From contig NZ_SDLR01000001.1 of the NCBI RefSeq assembly GCF_004522215.1, positions 558,001 through 622,000 of the forward strand: a DNA stretch of 64,000 bases, given 5' to 3'. The notes beneath the pieces are model-generated. The model did not search any database. It was not told the DNA's origin and saw nothing but the letters and a program-made list of their open reading frames with translations. Both the position numbers and the translations under genes were made by a program. The DNA is from Ammoniphilus sp. YIM 78166. Lineage in GTDB: Bacteria > Bacillota > Bacilli > Aneurinibacillales > RAOX-1. This document shows, piece after piece, positions 25,150 to 34,777 of the stretch (position 1 is its first letter; each line of letters starts with the position of its first letter).

Positions 25150-26637
25150 ATGCTAGTCAAACACCTCTTTTGCACGTTATTAGAACGGTTGGAAGGTATT
25201 GAAGAAAAGTGGTCGAAAGCAACGTCGCAGGAAATGAAGGAAAGACTGCTTGACGAAGTCATGGAGCTTCGAGGAGTAAGTGATGATATCCTCGATCAAT
25301 GGCTGTTATTCGAAGAGAGAATGTCGAAGCTTCAGCAAAAGCTGCAAGGACACGAACATACGCCTAAGGTCCACTCTTTTATGGACTTCGACCTAGGACA
25401 AATGAATGAAGAGATTGCCGAGATGTCGGATGAGGTAGCTGAAAAGATCTTTCAGGAGCTCATGAAAGTGGATAAAAAACCGGCATCGCCTGAAATGGTC
25501 AGTTTCTTATCCGGCCAGGCTGCTCATCAGTTTAGAAAAGGCCAGGGCTATTATAATTTGTTGATGTACGGCCAAGCCGCTCAGCATTTCCAAGCTGTCC
25601 TCAAGGAAGATCCCGATCAAGATGTAGCGCGCCTTTTTCTCGCCTTTAGCTATATGATGGATGGGGTATGGGAGCAAGCAGACCATCAGTTTTACTTATT
25701 AAGCCAAACGACCGAAAATCGGCTGTTAAAAGCAACAGCTCTCAATGCACAGGGTTGTCTTCTAGGGGGATTTGAAAAGTGGGAACAAGCTCTTAGCCAT
25801 TTTGAATCAGCTATTTCGGCTTATCCTAAACTGCGTGATCCCTATTTCAATAAAGGGCTAGTTCATATGAAGCTAAACCAGTACCAGGAGGCTAAGCCGA
25901 TATGGCAAAAGCTATCCAGTGAGTTCCAGGATGATTGGGAGGTCTTGCTGCAGTTAGCTAAATGCTATCAAGCGGAAGGTGAACCACGGGAAGCCGAGCA
26001 AACGTTAACCCAGATTTATCAAGCAACGGAAGACCCCGATATGCTATGGCCCGTGGCTCAAACCTTTGAAGACCTGCGGCAATTCGGCAACGCAGCATTG
26101 TGCTATCAAATGATTTTGCAGCGTGAACCCGACAATGCCTTTGCCTGGCATGGATTAGGCTGGAATTTATGGCATGAAGACGGGCTGAACGATGGGATCC
26201 AATATATTCGAAAAGCTCTTTCTCTGTCTCCAAACCACCCTGATTTTCAGTTTTCATACGGTTGGATCTTGTTTCACAGAAAGCAGTTTGCAGATGCCCA
26301 AGCCGTGTTTGAACAGATCCTCCAGCAAGAAGGCAGCTATCCGCTAGCTGTTGCAGGACTGGTTCATGTTCATCTTGCCCGGCAGGACTGGAGGCAAGCA
26401 GAAAGCTACTGTTCACTGCTTCTTAAAGAAGAAACGGCACAGGCAAGAGGGCTTGGATACTTACAGCTTGGCAAGGTATGCCTGGCAAAAGGAGAATTTC
26501 AGGAAGCAAAAGGTCATTTCGAAAAGTCCATCGAAGAAAACGCGGAGCTAAGGGACAGTTTTCTTTGGCTAGGACTAGTCTGCCATCTTCTAGGGGAAAA
26601 AGAAGAAGCTCTTAGGATTTGGGAGAGAACGCTGTGA
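25150..26637 (+). CDS. Large TPR-repeat protein
   Basis: A 495-residue cytoplasmic protein. A helical N-terminal region (about 1-110, acidic with EEKWSK, QEMKERLLDEVMEL) is followed by about ten tetratricopeptide units to the C-terminus (for example AQHFQAVLKEDPDQDVARLFLAF and QYIRKALSLSPNHPDFQFSYGW). No enzymatic motif was seen. The ATG has AAGGTGG 9 nt upstream. A stronger AGGAGGAAAC at 25119 faces a TTG in another frame that opens only 24 codons and overlaps this gene, possibly a leader peptide. In Bacillus subtilis dinG follows panD directly, so this gene is an insertion into the conserved order. Confidence 0.85.
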   Translation: MLVKHLFCTLLERLEGIEEKWSKATSQEMKERLLDEVMELRGVSDDILDQWLLFEERMSKLQQKLQGHEHTPKVHSFMDFDLGQMNEEIAEMSDEVAEKIFQELMKVDKKPASPEMVSFLSGQAAHQFRKGQGYYNLLMYGQAAQHFQAVLKEDPDQDVARLFLAFSYMMDGVWEQADHQFYLLSQTTENRLLKATALNAQGCLLGGFEKWEQALSHFESAISAYPKLRDPYFNKGLVHMKLNQYQEAKPIWQKLSSEFQDDWEVLLQLAKCYQAEGEPREAEQTLTQIYQATEDPDMLWPVAQTFEDLRQFGNAALCYQMILQREPDNAFAWHGLGWNLWHEDGLNDGIQYIRKALSLSPNHPDFQFSYGWILFHRKQFADAQAVFEQILQQEGSYPLAVAGLVHVHLARQDWRQAESYCSLLLKEETAQARGLGYLQLGKVCLAKGEFQEAKGHFEKSIEENAELRDSFLWLGLVCHLLGEKEEALRIWERTL

Positions 26638-26694
26638 ATCGGTCCAGGTTGTGGTACTATATGGATAGCTTTCTAATGACCTGAGGTGAACCGA

Positions 26695-29511
26695 TTGAAC
26701 AAGTTTTTAGTCGTGGACTTTGAGACTACTGGCAATAAAGCCAAAGATGGCGACCAGATTATTCAAATAGGCGCAGTCTTAATGGAAGATGGAGATATTA
26801 TTTCTCAATTTTCTTCTCTTGTAAATCCGGGAATACCGATTCCCACTTTTATACAACAACTCACGCAAATCGATGACGAAATGGTAAAAGATGCTCCCAC
26901 CATTGATGAGATCCTGCCTCAGATGCTTCCCTTGCTAGATGGGGCCGTATTTGTCGGGCATAATGTTTATTTTGATTTAGGTTTTTTGCAGCAAGCCTTA
27001 GCTGAGCATGGCTATCTTCCGTTTAGCGGTCCCACTATAGATACGGTGGAATTGTCACGTCTGCTTCTGCCGAATCAAACCGGTTATAAACTAACCGATC
27101 TGGCCCTGGAGCTTGATGTGGAACATGATACGCCGCATCAAGCAGACTCGGATGCCCTTGCTACTGCTCAGATCCTTCAATCCTTATTGGAGAAGCTGAA
27201 TCGGTTGCCTTATATGGTCTTGCAGCATTTAACGGAGCTGACCAAGGGTTTTGCCTCGGATATTTCCGACTTAATCAAGTATGTGGAGCAGAAGCGATTG
27301 ATGCAGGGCAGTGTGGAACGCGACGAACACCCCGGTTTAGAAATGTTCCGTCAGTTGGCGGTTCGCATTCGAGGGGGTAGAACCGAGGATAGCCCAGCAC
27401 AGGATCCGGCTTATGAGGACTTTATGAAGGATATCCGAAGTAAGCTTGAGGGCGAAATGAGTGACTTTGAATGGCGGCCAGCTCAAATGGATATGATGAG
27501 CCAGGTTTACGATGCCTTATCGAAATCTCAGCATGTGTTGATAGAAGCAGGAACAGGCACAGGTAAATCATTGGCTTACTTGATCCCCGCGTTTTACTGG
27601 TCAAAGGTATCGGGAGAGAAGGTCGTCATCAGTACGCATACCATTCAGCTGCAGGAGCAGTTGTACACGAGAGATCTTCCTTTACTCGAACGGATATTTG
27701 AACAGGGCATTCATGGAGCCTTGCTGAAGGGAAGAAGCAATTATCTTTGCTTAAGAAAGTACGAACAGAGTGTGATGGAGCCCGCAGATAATTTTGATAT
27801 ACAGCTCTCAAAAGGTCAAATGATGATCTGGCTGACGGAAACGGATACTGGGGATATCGAGGAGTTAAACCTACCGCCGGGAGGCCAAGTGTTCTGGAGA
27901 CAGGTTCAGAGCGATGCCCACTCCTGCTTAAGTAATCAATGTCCATGGTTTTCACGCTGCTACTATTTTGCAGCCCGCCGCAAGGCACAGGAATCCGATG
28001 TCATTATTACGAACCATTCACTACTGCTCACCGACCTCAAGGCGGATCAGCGGATCCTACCTCCTTATCGCTATGCCATCATTGATGAGGCCCACCACTT
28101 CGAAGAGGTAGCTAGTCATCATTTAGGACTTTCCTTAAGTTCTATTCAAGTGGAGAACTACTTGGCCGAGCTGGGTTCGGAACGCGGCATGGGGATCTTA
28201 GAGAAGTTAGATCGCGAATGGTCTTCTGTACCTGAGTCTTCCCACGAGGGGCGAGAGCAGCTGAAGGGTTGTATAAATGAGCTCATGGAAGGAAGAGAGG
28301 TTATTCGTGAGTGGATTACCCGCTTATATCAATGGGGGATTCGCAGTGGGCGGGAAGGAACAGAGGCCGGCAGGCTCGTCAAACGATTTAGCCATTTAGA
28401 CTGGTCGGACAAGGCAGGTCGAGATACCCTGCAGTCCACATCCTATGTAGTTGAATGGTTAACTTTGTTCCAACAATCTTTGGAAAAGATCTATATCCCT
28501 TTAAGTGCGGACAAAGGACTACCGTTTACGTTCCGTGGACTGTTAACCGATCTGCACGGAGCGATTCGTGAGGGGCAACGGATAAGGCAATTGATTCAAC
28601 AGATGCTTCTCGATCCTGAAGTGGATAATATTCATTGGATAGAGCTTGATACAAGAACCAACCGACGACCCGTTTATTTATACCGGGTTCCTATTGATGT
28701 CGCTCCGTTGTTGCAAGAGCAGTTTTTTGCAGAGAAAGAAAGTGTGGTTCTGACGTCCGCGACCCTAAGCGTCAACCAGTCCTTTGCTTATTCGTTGAAA
28801 AGGGTAGGACTAGATGAACAGCAGGTAGCGACGATCCAGCATCCCTCGCCTTTTGATTATCGGAAGCAAACCTTGTTCTGTGTCCCTTCCGATAGTCCAG
28901 CTCTCAGCTCTGGCAACGAAGAGCACTTTAACCATTACTTAATCGATTCCCTCGCCCAGCTTTCCCGGGTAACGGAAGGACGCATGCTGGTGCTATTCAC
29001 CTCGTACCAGATGCTTCGTCAAGTTTATGAGCCTTTAAAGGAAAGACTGGCGCAGGACGGCATTACGGTGCTAGGACATGGGATGGACTCTAGCAGCCGG
29101 ACCAAGCTAACTAAGTTATTTAAACAGACAAAGAAATGTATCTTATTAGGAACAAGCAGCTTCTGGGAGGGTGTAGATATTCCAGGAGATGACCTATCAT
29201 GCTTGGTCATTGTTCGCCTTCCATTTTGGCCGCCCAATCATCCGGTCATCGAGGCAAGAAGCGAGTATATAAAGTCTAATCGCGGAAATCCGTTCATGGA
29301 TATGTCCGTCCCGCAGGCAGTCATCCGCTTTAAGCAAGGGTTTGGCCGATTAGTTCGAACTCAAAAAGATAAAGGGGTTGTCATCGTTTTTGACAAGCGT
29401 ATCGTCGAATCTCGCTATGGTCAATATTTTGTAAAGTCTTTGCCTGAAACACCGCTTCACTACCGTCCCTTCAACCAATTGCTGCCTATGGTTGAAGAGT
29501 GGCTTGGATAA
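26695..29511 (+). CDS. dinG: DinG-family helicase with DnaQ-like exonuclease domain
   Basis: A 938-residue fusion. Residues 1-170 form a DEDD 3'-5' exonuclease (VVDFETTG with Asp8/Glu10, HNVYFDLGFL, HQADSDALAT). The remainder is an XPD/DinG superfamily 2 helicase with Walker A AGTGTGKSLAYLIP, the DEAHH box, TSATL and a C-terminal GFGRLVRTQKD motif VI. Four cysteines between motifs Ia and II (YLCLRK, then SCLSNQCPWFSRC) are in the place where XPD-type enzymes hold a 4Fe-4S cluster. TTG 26695 is the chosen start, since GAGGTGA lies 7 nt before it; GTG 26686 falls within that site. Confidence 0.93.
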   Translation: MNKFLVVDFETTGNKAKDGDQIIQIGAVLMEDGDIISQFSSLVNPGIPIPTFIQQLTQIDDEMVKDAPTIDEILPQMLPLLDGAVFVGHNVYFDLGFLQQALAEHGYLPFSGPTIDTVELSRLLLPNQTGYKLTDLALELDVEHDTPHQADSDALATAQILQSLLEKLNRLPYMVLQHLTELTKGFASDISDLIKYVEQKRLMQGSVERDEHPGLEMFRQLAVRIRGGRTEDSPAQDPAYEDFMKDIRSKLEGEMSDFEWRPAQMDMMSQVYDALSKSQHVLIEAGTGTGKSLAYLIPAFYWSKVSGEKVVISTHTIQLQEQLYTRDLPLLERIFEQGIHGALLKGRSNYLCLRKYEQSVMEPADNFDIQLSKGQMMIWLTETDTGDIEELNLPPGGQVFWRQVQSDAHSCLSNQCPWFSRCYYFAARRKAQESDVIITNHSLLLTDLKADQRILPPYRYAIIDEAHHFEEVASHHLGLSLSSIQVENYLAELGSERGMGILEKLDREWSSVPESSHEGREQLKGCINELMEGREVIREWITRLYQWGIRSGREGTEAGRLVKRFSHLDWSDKAGRDTLQSTSYVVEWLTLFQQSLEKIYIPLSADKGLPFTFRGLLTDLHGAIREGQRIRQLIQQMLLDPEVDNIHWIELDTRTNRRPVYLYRVPIDVAPLLQEQFFAEKESVVLTSATLSVNQSFAYSLKRVGLDEQQVATIQHPSPFDYRKQTLFCVPSDSPALSSGNEEHFNHYLIDSLAQLSRVTEGRMLVLFTSYQMLRQVYEPLKERLAQDGITVLGHGMDSSSRTKLTKLFKQTKKCILLGTSSFWEGVDIPGDDLSCLVIVRLPFWPPNHPVIEARSEYIKSNRGNPFMDMSVPQAVIRFKQGFGRLVRTQKDKGVVIVFDKRIVESRYGQYFVKSLPETPLHYRPFNQLLPMVEEWLG

Positions 29512-29532
29512 ACCCGTTCGAGGTGATCTGAT

Positions 29533-30405
29533 GTGTATAGATTAATCCTTTGCATGTCAATCATGCTGTGGTTGGGGGGAATCGGAGTCGGAGGAGCCGT
29601 CCCCTATTCCGAGCCCCCGTCCCTTCCCGAAGATGTGAATGCACAAGGGATTAGGGCTTATTTTCTTGCCCTTAGTGAAGGCGAGTCGACCGTCATCACA
29701 GGTACGGATGGTTTTACGATGGTCGTTGACACTGGCACGGCCAAGAGTGCAACAGAAGTTGCAGACTTTTTGGAAGAGCATCAAATCGCTAGAATTGATG
29801 TGCTGGTATTAACCGGCGAGATGGATGAACACATCGCCGGAACGGATGAGCTGCTGAAGCGAATTCCTGTAGAACAAATGATTGTACCTGCTCTCATTAA
29901 AGATTCGATCCTGCATAAGGTCCATCAGTCTCTACCGCAGATCCAAACGGTTCGCGAAGGACAAACCCTAGAATGGCCAGCGCAGTTAAAAATGAGAATT
30001 CTGCATCCCTGTGAGCCCTTGTCTCTTTCTCCCCAAGCGAATTCGTTGGTGTTTCAATTGATCCACGGGAGGATTAAATTTCTGTTTACGAGTGATATCC
30101 ATGAAGAATCGGAGGTTCGGCTGCTCGAAAAGTACAATGTTGAATCTCAGATATTAAAGGTCAGTGATGGCGGAAGCAACCAGGCATCTAGTCCTCCTTT
30201 TCTAGAAAAAGTAGACGCTCATGCTGCCATTTTATTCCGAAACCGTCCGACGGCTGAAGGATCCGATGAAGTCATCGAGAGATTGAACGAAACCTGGATC
30301 GATGTGTATCAGACAAAAAATCATGGAACGATTACGGTCATCTCCAACGGAGAGGATTACCGCATAGAGCGGGAGAAAACCAAAGGCTATTTTGATGCAA
30401 AGTGA
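29533..30405 (+). CDS. Secreted ComEC-type metallo-beta-lactamase-fold protein, degenerate
   Basis: A 290-residue protein with an N-terminal signal peptide or anchor (to about residue 22) and the ComEC/Rec2 C-terminal hydrolase pattern: ITGTDGFTMVVDTG, LVLTGEMDEHIAGTDELLK, LVFQLIHGRIKFLFTSDI and LKVSDGGSNQASSPPFLEKV. In active relatives the second segment reads S/THxDxDHxGG and the fourth KVxHHGS. Here the first histidine of the metal motif and both histidines of HHGS are missing, so a metal-dependent hydrolase activity is doubtful. Start GTG 29533 has AGGTGA at 6 nt. It is close behind dinG and may be co-transcribed. Confidence 0.72.
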   Translation: MYRLILCMSIMLWLGGIGVGGAVPYSEPPSLPEDVNAQGIRAYFLALSEGESTVITGTDGFTMVVDTGTAKSATEVADFLEEHQIARIDVLVLTGEMDEHIAGTDELLKRIPVEQMIVPALIKDSILHKVHQSLPQIQTVREGQTLEWPAQLKMRILHPCEPLSLSPQANSLVFQLIHGRIKFLFTSDIHEESEVRLLEKYNVESQILKVSDGGSNQASSPPFLEKVDAHAAILFRNRPTAEGSDEVIERLNETWIDVYQTKNHGTITVISNGEDYRIEREKTKGYFDAK

Positions 30406-30459
30406 CCAATAATTCACCTTTCTGCGAGGCATTCTAAGGATAAAGGAGAGTGTCTATAG

Positions 30460-31314
30460 ATGCATACCATGTGGAAAGGCTCCATTAGCTTTGGATTAGT
30501 CAATATTCCTGTCAAAATGTTTTCCGCTACAGAAGATAAGGATATTCGCTTCCGTCATCTACACAAGGATTGCGGTACTCCAATTAAATATTCTAAAACA
30601 TGTCCTTCCTGCAACCGGGAAATCGAAACCGCTGAAATCGTCAAAGGGTATGAATATGAAAAAGGCCGTTTCGTCATTATCCAGGATGAGGATATTGAAT
30701 CCATCATGCCGGAAACGAGAAAAAGCATCGAAATTCTCGATTTTGTCAGTCTCGAAGAAATTGATCCCATTTATTATGATAAAACTTACTTTTTGTCCCC
30801 TAATGAAACCGGGGACAAAGCTTATACGCTCTTACGCGAAGCGATGAATCGGACCGGAAAAATTGCCATCGCAAAGATTACGATTCGTTCCAAAGAAAGC
30901 CTTGCTGCGGTTCGCCTCTATAAAAATTGCATCGTGATGGAGACCATCTTTTACCCTGACGAGGTTCGCGCAGTCGAACATGTTCCCGGATTACCTGGTC
31001 ACGTGGACCTTAACGAATCGGAAATGAACATGGCTATCCAATTGATCGAGAACCTAGCCACGGAGTTTAACCCTGAGAAGTATACGGATGAGTACCGAGC
31101 TAAACTTACCGAGATGATCCATGCTAAGATCGAGGGAGAAGAAATCCAAGAAGCTCCAGAAGCCCCTCGTCTAGGCAAAGTCGTCGATTTGATGGCTGCC
31201 TTACAGGCTAGTCTCGAAGCCACCAAAGGAGACAAAGCAGCTGGAGCACCGGCTCGTGAAGAGCAGGAAGAAAAAGAGCCAGCTAAGAAGCGTCGCCGGA
31301 AGGTGACGGTATAG
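30460..31314 (+). CDS. ku: Non-homologous end-joining protein Ku
   Basis: A 284-residue bacterial Ku. The ring-forming beta-barrel core begins MWKGSISFGLVNIPVKMF and includes CPSCNREIE (possible zinc-like Cys pair), the ERGYEYE-type segment GYEYEKGRFV, and a C-terminal arm. The tail ends in a lysine/arginine-rich extension (KKRRRKV) that in relatives aids DNA binding and LigD recruitment. Bacterial Ku binds double-strand ends as a homodimer and recruits LigD, whose two domains are encoded downstream as separate genes. In spore formers this system protects germinating spores. Confidence 0.95.
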   Translation: MHTMWKGSISFGLVNIPVKMFSATEDKDIRFRHLHKDCGTPIKYSKTCPSCNREIETAEIVKGYEYEKGRFVIIQDEDIESIMPETRKSIEILDFVSLEEIDPIYYDKTYFLSPNETGDKAYTLLREAMNRTGKIAIAKITIRSKESLAAVRLYKNCIVMETIFYPDEVRAVEHVPGLPGHVDLNESEMNMAIQLIENLATEFNPEKYTDEYRAKLTEMIHAKIEGEEIQEAPEAPRLGKVVDLMAALQASLEATKGDKAAGAPAREEQEEKEPAKKRRRKVTV

Positions 31315-31331
31315 GACTGGCGGTAACCACT

Positions 31332-31373
31332 AAAACCGTGGAACACTTGATTTTTGAAGTGTTCCACGGTTTT
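31332..31373. terminator. Intrinsic terminator after ku
   Basis: A perfect 17-bp stem (AAAACCGTGGAACACTT and its complement) with an 8-nt loop carries A-rich and T-rich ends, so it can act on either strand. It separates ku from the ligD genes, which therefore need their own promoter or read-through. Confidence 0.85.
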
Positions 31374-31431
31374 AACATAGTCCCAGCTTATCCCATCCCC
31401 TCTCCAATTCCCACCCAAAGGAGCAATCACC

Positions 31432-32382
31432 ATGAATCTTACCCCCATCATTCCATTCGAGCCGATCCAAGCGGAAATTGTTCCTCAAGGAGGAGACTGG
31501 GTTGCCCAGATTAAGTGGGACGGTGTACGTATTCTGACTTATTTTGATGGTCAAGACGTTAAACTTTTTAACCGGAGGATTAATGAGCGAACGAATCATT
31601 ATCCTGAACTTCGGGATATTGGTTCTTATTGCGCTGCAAGTTCTGTCATTCTAGATGGGGAGGTGATTGCCCTGGGAGCGGATCAAAAGCCATCCTTTCA
31701 TGAAGTGATGAGAAGGGACGGGCTGAGGCGGCTAGAGAGAGTCAAAGAGGTGCAGAGGCAGGTTCCAATCACGTACATGATTTTCGATGTAATCTATTGT
31801 AATGGTCAATGGGTGCATCAACGTCCGCTTCGCGAGCGTATGGATCTCCTGTCCGATATCATTGTGCCTCAAGATCACGCTCAGCTGGTCCCCTTTCACC
31901 ATGATGCGGATACGTTGTTTGATGTCATCTCCAAGCAAGGGATGGAAGGCATCATTGTCAAAGATCTGAATAGTTCGTATGGCATTAATGCCAAGGACAA
32001 GCGCTGGCAGAAAAAGAAGAACTTCAGGGACATTATTGCGGTTGTTGGCGGGGTAACCCTAAAGGCAGGGGTGGTTAATGCTTTATTGCTTGGGGCTTAC
32101 GATCTAGAGGGAAAGCTGTGGTATATCGGTCACGTTGGCACAGGAAAGCTGACAAAAGAAGAATGGAGAAATCTCACGCAGCTAGTCCAACCGCTCATCC
32201 AAGCTGAAAAGCCATTCACCAATCGACCGGAGAGGATGAAGGAGGCCATCTGGCTGCTCCCGAAACTAACGGTCAAGGTGCAGTATATGGAGTGGACCCA
32301 GGGGGATGTCTTGCGACAGCCGAGTATTCAGAGCTTTGTTGACATTTCTCCGGAGGAAGCGAGGTTGACTGATCTTTTATGA
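31432..32382 (+). CDS. ATP-dependent DNA ligase, LigD ligase domain (separate gene)
   Basis: A 316-residue NHEJ ligase corresponding to the ligase part of LigD. The nucleotidyl lysine is Lys28 in KWDGVRI, followed by NRRINERTNHYPEL (motif Ia/III region), LDGEVIAL, MIFDVIY, EGIIVK and WQKKK, and an OB-fold C-terminal domain. Bacillus subtilis LigD is one polypeptide, ligase followed by polymerase; here the ligase is a free gene whose TGA overlaps the polymerase ATG (ATGA). AAAGGAG lies 8-14 bases before the ATG. Confidence 0.93.
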   Translation: MNLTPIIPFEPIQAEIVPQGGDWVAQIKWDGVRILTYFDGQDVKLFNRRINERTNHYPELRDIGSYCAASSVILDGEVIALGADQKPSFHEVMRRDGLRRLERVKEVQRQVPITYMIFDVIYCNGQWVHQRPLRERMDLLSDIIVPQDHAQLVPFHHDADTLFDVISKQGMEGIIVKDLNSSYGINAKDKRWQKKKNFRDIIAVVGGVTLKAGVVNALLLGAYDLEGKLWYIGHVGTGKLTKEEWRNLTQLVQPLIQAEKPFTNRPERMKEAIWLLPKLTVKVQYMEWTQGDVLRQPSIQSFVDISPEEARLTDLL

Positions 32383-33290
32383 AGCGGGAAGAGTTTGAAA
32401 TTGAAGTGGAGGGAAGAAAGCTGCGAATTACCAATCCGCAGAAGGTTTTATGGCCAGAAGCAGAGGTGACCAAATTAGAGTACATCCAATACCTGGTGGA
32501 AATTGCGCCTTATATGCTTAGCTACCTTTCTGAGCGGCTTCTCACCACCATTCGTTACCCTGATGGCATCCATGGAAAGTCTTTTTATCAAAAGAATATT
32601 CCTGATCATGCTCCTGATTGGGTGAAGACTCAGGTTTGGAGAGATACGCAGTACATCCTGGCAAATGATCTGCCAACCCTCGTTTGGTTGGGAAACCAGG
32701 CGTGTCTAGAGCTTCATGTTGCTTTTAATAAGGCTCAGTACGAACGCTATCCTACGGAGCTAGTGTTTGATCTAGACCCTATGGACTTAGAGGATTACTC
32801 CCATGTATTGGAGATTGCCCTCCTGATCCGAGAGGTGCTCCAAGCATTAGGCTTATCCAGTCAAGCGAAGACCTCAGGAGCCTCAGGTCTTCAAATCTAC
32901 ATCCCTATCGAAGAGAAGTATACCTATGAGGAAACGCATGTGCTTAATAAGTTTATCGCTCAATATATAGCTGAAAAATATCCACAGAAGGTGACCATTG
33001 AGAGAATGGTAAAGAACCGGGGTAATAAATTGTACTTTGACTACATTCAGCACGGTGAAGGGCGTACGCTTCCTGTTGTATACTCCCTTCGAGCGAGGCC
33101 GGCGGCTTCCGTGTCCGCCCCCGTATCTTGGGAGGAAGTACAAAGAGGATTTCATCCCACCGATTTTACCATACGGAACATGAAGGAAAGGATGCTAAAG
33201 GTCGGAGATCTGTTTATAACGGTCACAAATGCGGAGAACAAGCATTCATTGGATACACTCCTCAGCTTTCTTAAGCAAAAAGTGACTTGA
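32379..33290 (+). CDS. NHEJ DNA polymerase, LigD polymerase domain (separate gene)
   Basis: A 303-residue archaeo-eukaryotic primase-type polymerase that fills gaps at DNA ends with ribonucleotides. The catalytic metal motif is FDLDP (Asp131 and Asp133), preceded by LELHVAFN and followed by KTSGASGLQIYIP, the nucleotide-binding SGxxGL motif in which Gln stands where many relatives have His. It overlaps the ligase stop codon by 4 nt, so it is surely co-translated, and the two products probably assemble on Ku. Confidence 0.93.
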   Translation: MKREEFEIEVEGRKLRITNPQKVLWPEAEVTKLEYIQYLVEIAPYMLSYLSERLLTTIRYPDGIHGKSFYQKNIPDHAPDWVKTQVWRDTQYILANDLPTLVWLGNQACLELHVAFNKAQYERYPTELVFDLDPMDLEDYSHVLEIALLIREVLQALGLSSQAKTSGASGLQIYIPIEEKYTYEETHVLNKFIAQYIAEKYPQKVTIERMVKNRGNKLYFDYIQHGEGRTLPVVYSLRARPAASVSAPVSWEEVQRGFHPTDFTIRNMKERMLKVGDLFITVTNAENKHSLDTLLSFLKQKVT

Positions 33291-33351
33291 CTTGCGGATT
33301 TCTTCTTTGTTTAAATGGACGTGGTAGTGAAAAGGAATGGAGTGGAAGCGG

Positions 33352-34647
33352 ATGAAGAAAATTGTTGTGAACGGAACGGTTGTTACGGTAAACGAGCAAA
33401 ACGAAGTCATCACCCAAGGTGCTTTGGGAATGGAGAACGGGAAGATTACCTATGTAGGAAAACAGCCAGAAGATCTTTCAGGATATGATGAAGTGATTGA
33501 TGCAAAAGGGTGTATTGTCATGCCGGGGCTGGTCAACACGCATGGGCATGCAGCCATGTCCTTATTAAGAGGATATGCTGATGATCTTCCCCTTCAGGAA
33601 TGGCTAGAAACTAAAATGTGGCCGCTTGAAGGTCAATTTACATCTGAACATGTAAAATGGGGAACCTATCTTTCCTTAGTAGAAATGCTTCGCACGGGAA
33701 CAACAACCTTCATGGATATGTATGACCATATGGATCAGGTGGCTGAAGCCGTTGACCAAAGTGGGATGCGAGCCGGATTGGCGAGAGGCATTATTGGTCT
33801 TTGTCCAGAAGAAGTTCAAAAGGCCAAACTAGAAGAAGCGACAGCCTTTGCCCGCAATTGGCATGGTCAAGCGGGAGGTCGAATTACGACCATGATGTCT
33901 CCTCATGCCCCGTATACTTGCCCTCCAGATTACATTAAACAAATTGTAGCACGGGCGCATCAATTGGATTTACCTATACATATCCATATGTCAGAGTCTC
34001 AGCGTGAAGTGGAACAAAACGTGAAAGATTATGGTCAAAGACCCCCAGCCCATTTAGATCAATTAGGCGTGTTTGAACGTCCTACCTTAGTCGCTCATGC
34101 TGTGCATCTGACGGATGAAGAAATCCAGCTGCTGGCAGATCGCAAGGTAAAGGTCTCTCATAATCCCATCAGTAATTTGAAGCTGGCTAGCGGTGTGGCG
34201 AGAGTTCCTGAACTCTTGGCCAAAGGCGTTACCGTAGGCCTTGGAACGGACAGTTCGGCCAGCAACAACAATTTGAACCTGTTTGAAGAAATCAAAATGG
34301 CAGCTTTATTGCATAAGGGCGTAAATTACAATCCAGTGGCTGTACCCGCTGAGGAAGCGCTGAGGATGGGAACAAGATATGGTGCTGAGGCTATGTTTAT
34401 AGCCAACCAAACAGGAAGCTTAGAAGTAGGGAAGAAAGCAGACTTTATACTGGTTCGAACGGATCGCGCGCATTTCCATCCTTTCCATGATCCGATCTCC
34501 CATTTGGTCTATGCCACCTCGGGTTACGATGTACAAGATGTGTATGTAGATGGAAAGCAGCTCGTATCCAAAGGGGAGTTACTCACCATTGATGAAGAAA
34601 AGGTAATCTTTGAGGCCAATCGCATGTTTGAGTTACTGAACCGATAA
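33352..34647 (+). CDS. mtaD: 5-methylthioadenosine / S-adenosylhomocysteine deaminase-type amidohydrolase
   Basis: A 431-residue zinc or iron hydrolase of the adenosine deaminase-like amidohydrolase branch. The metal ligands are visible: NTHGHAAMSLLRG (HxH), IHIHMSESQREVE (His and catalytic Glu) and GTDSSASNNNLN (Asp). MTA/SAH deaminase is the usual annotation of this subgroup; deamination of related guanine or chlorohydrolase substrates cannot be excluded. ATG 33352 is preferred to ATG 33337, which sits inside the ribosome binding region (GGAGTGG). Confidence 0.88.
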   Translation: MKKIVVNGTVVTVNEQNEVITQGALGMENGKITYVGKQPEDLSGYDEVIDAKGCIVMPGLVNTHGHAAMSLLRGYADDLPLQEWLETKMWPLEGQFTSEHVKWGTYLSLVEMLRTGTTTFMDMYDHMDQVAEAVDQSGMRAGLARGIIGLCPEEVQKAKLEEATAFARNWHGQAGGRITTMMSPHAPYTCPPDYIKQIVARAHQLDLPIHIHMSESQREVEQNVKDYGQRPPAHLDQLGVFERPTLVAHAVHLTDEEIQLLADRKVKVSHNPISNLKLASGVARVPELLAKGVTVGLGTDSSASNNNLNLFEEIKMAALLHKGVNYNPVAVPAEEALRMGTRYGAEAMFIANQTGSLEVGKKADFILVRTDRAHFHPFHDPISHLVYATSGYDVQDVYVDGKQLVSKGELLTIDEEKVIFEANRMFELLNR

Positions 34648-34671
34648 AAAGTCCCGTGAAGGGACTTTTTA
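34646..34671 (+). terminator. Intrinsic terminator after mtaD
   Basis: AAAAAGTCCC / GGGACTTTTT with a 5-nt loop. The first stem base overlaps the stop codon; A- and T-rich sides allow action on both strands. Confidence 0.88.
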
Positions 34672-34777
34672 TCTTCATTAAGGTATAGGTAGGTTGATTT
34701 TAGTCACACTAATGATGGAAGATTGAGATGTGTTCGCCTGCTTTCGGCTAGGATGTTTCCGAAAAAGGCGAGGATCG

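Noticed and set aside
25127..25201. 24-codon frame from TTG after AGGAGGAAAC upstream of the large TPR gene
   Set aside because: The ribosome binding site is good, but the frame overlaps the TPR gene and the peptide (MKKVVCKHASQTPLL...) has no clear feature. It is noted as a possible leader peptide only.
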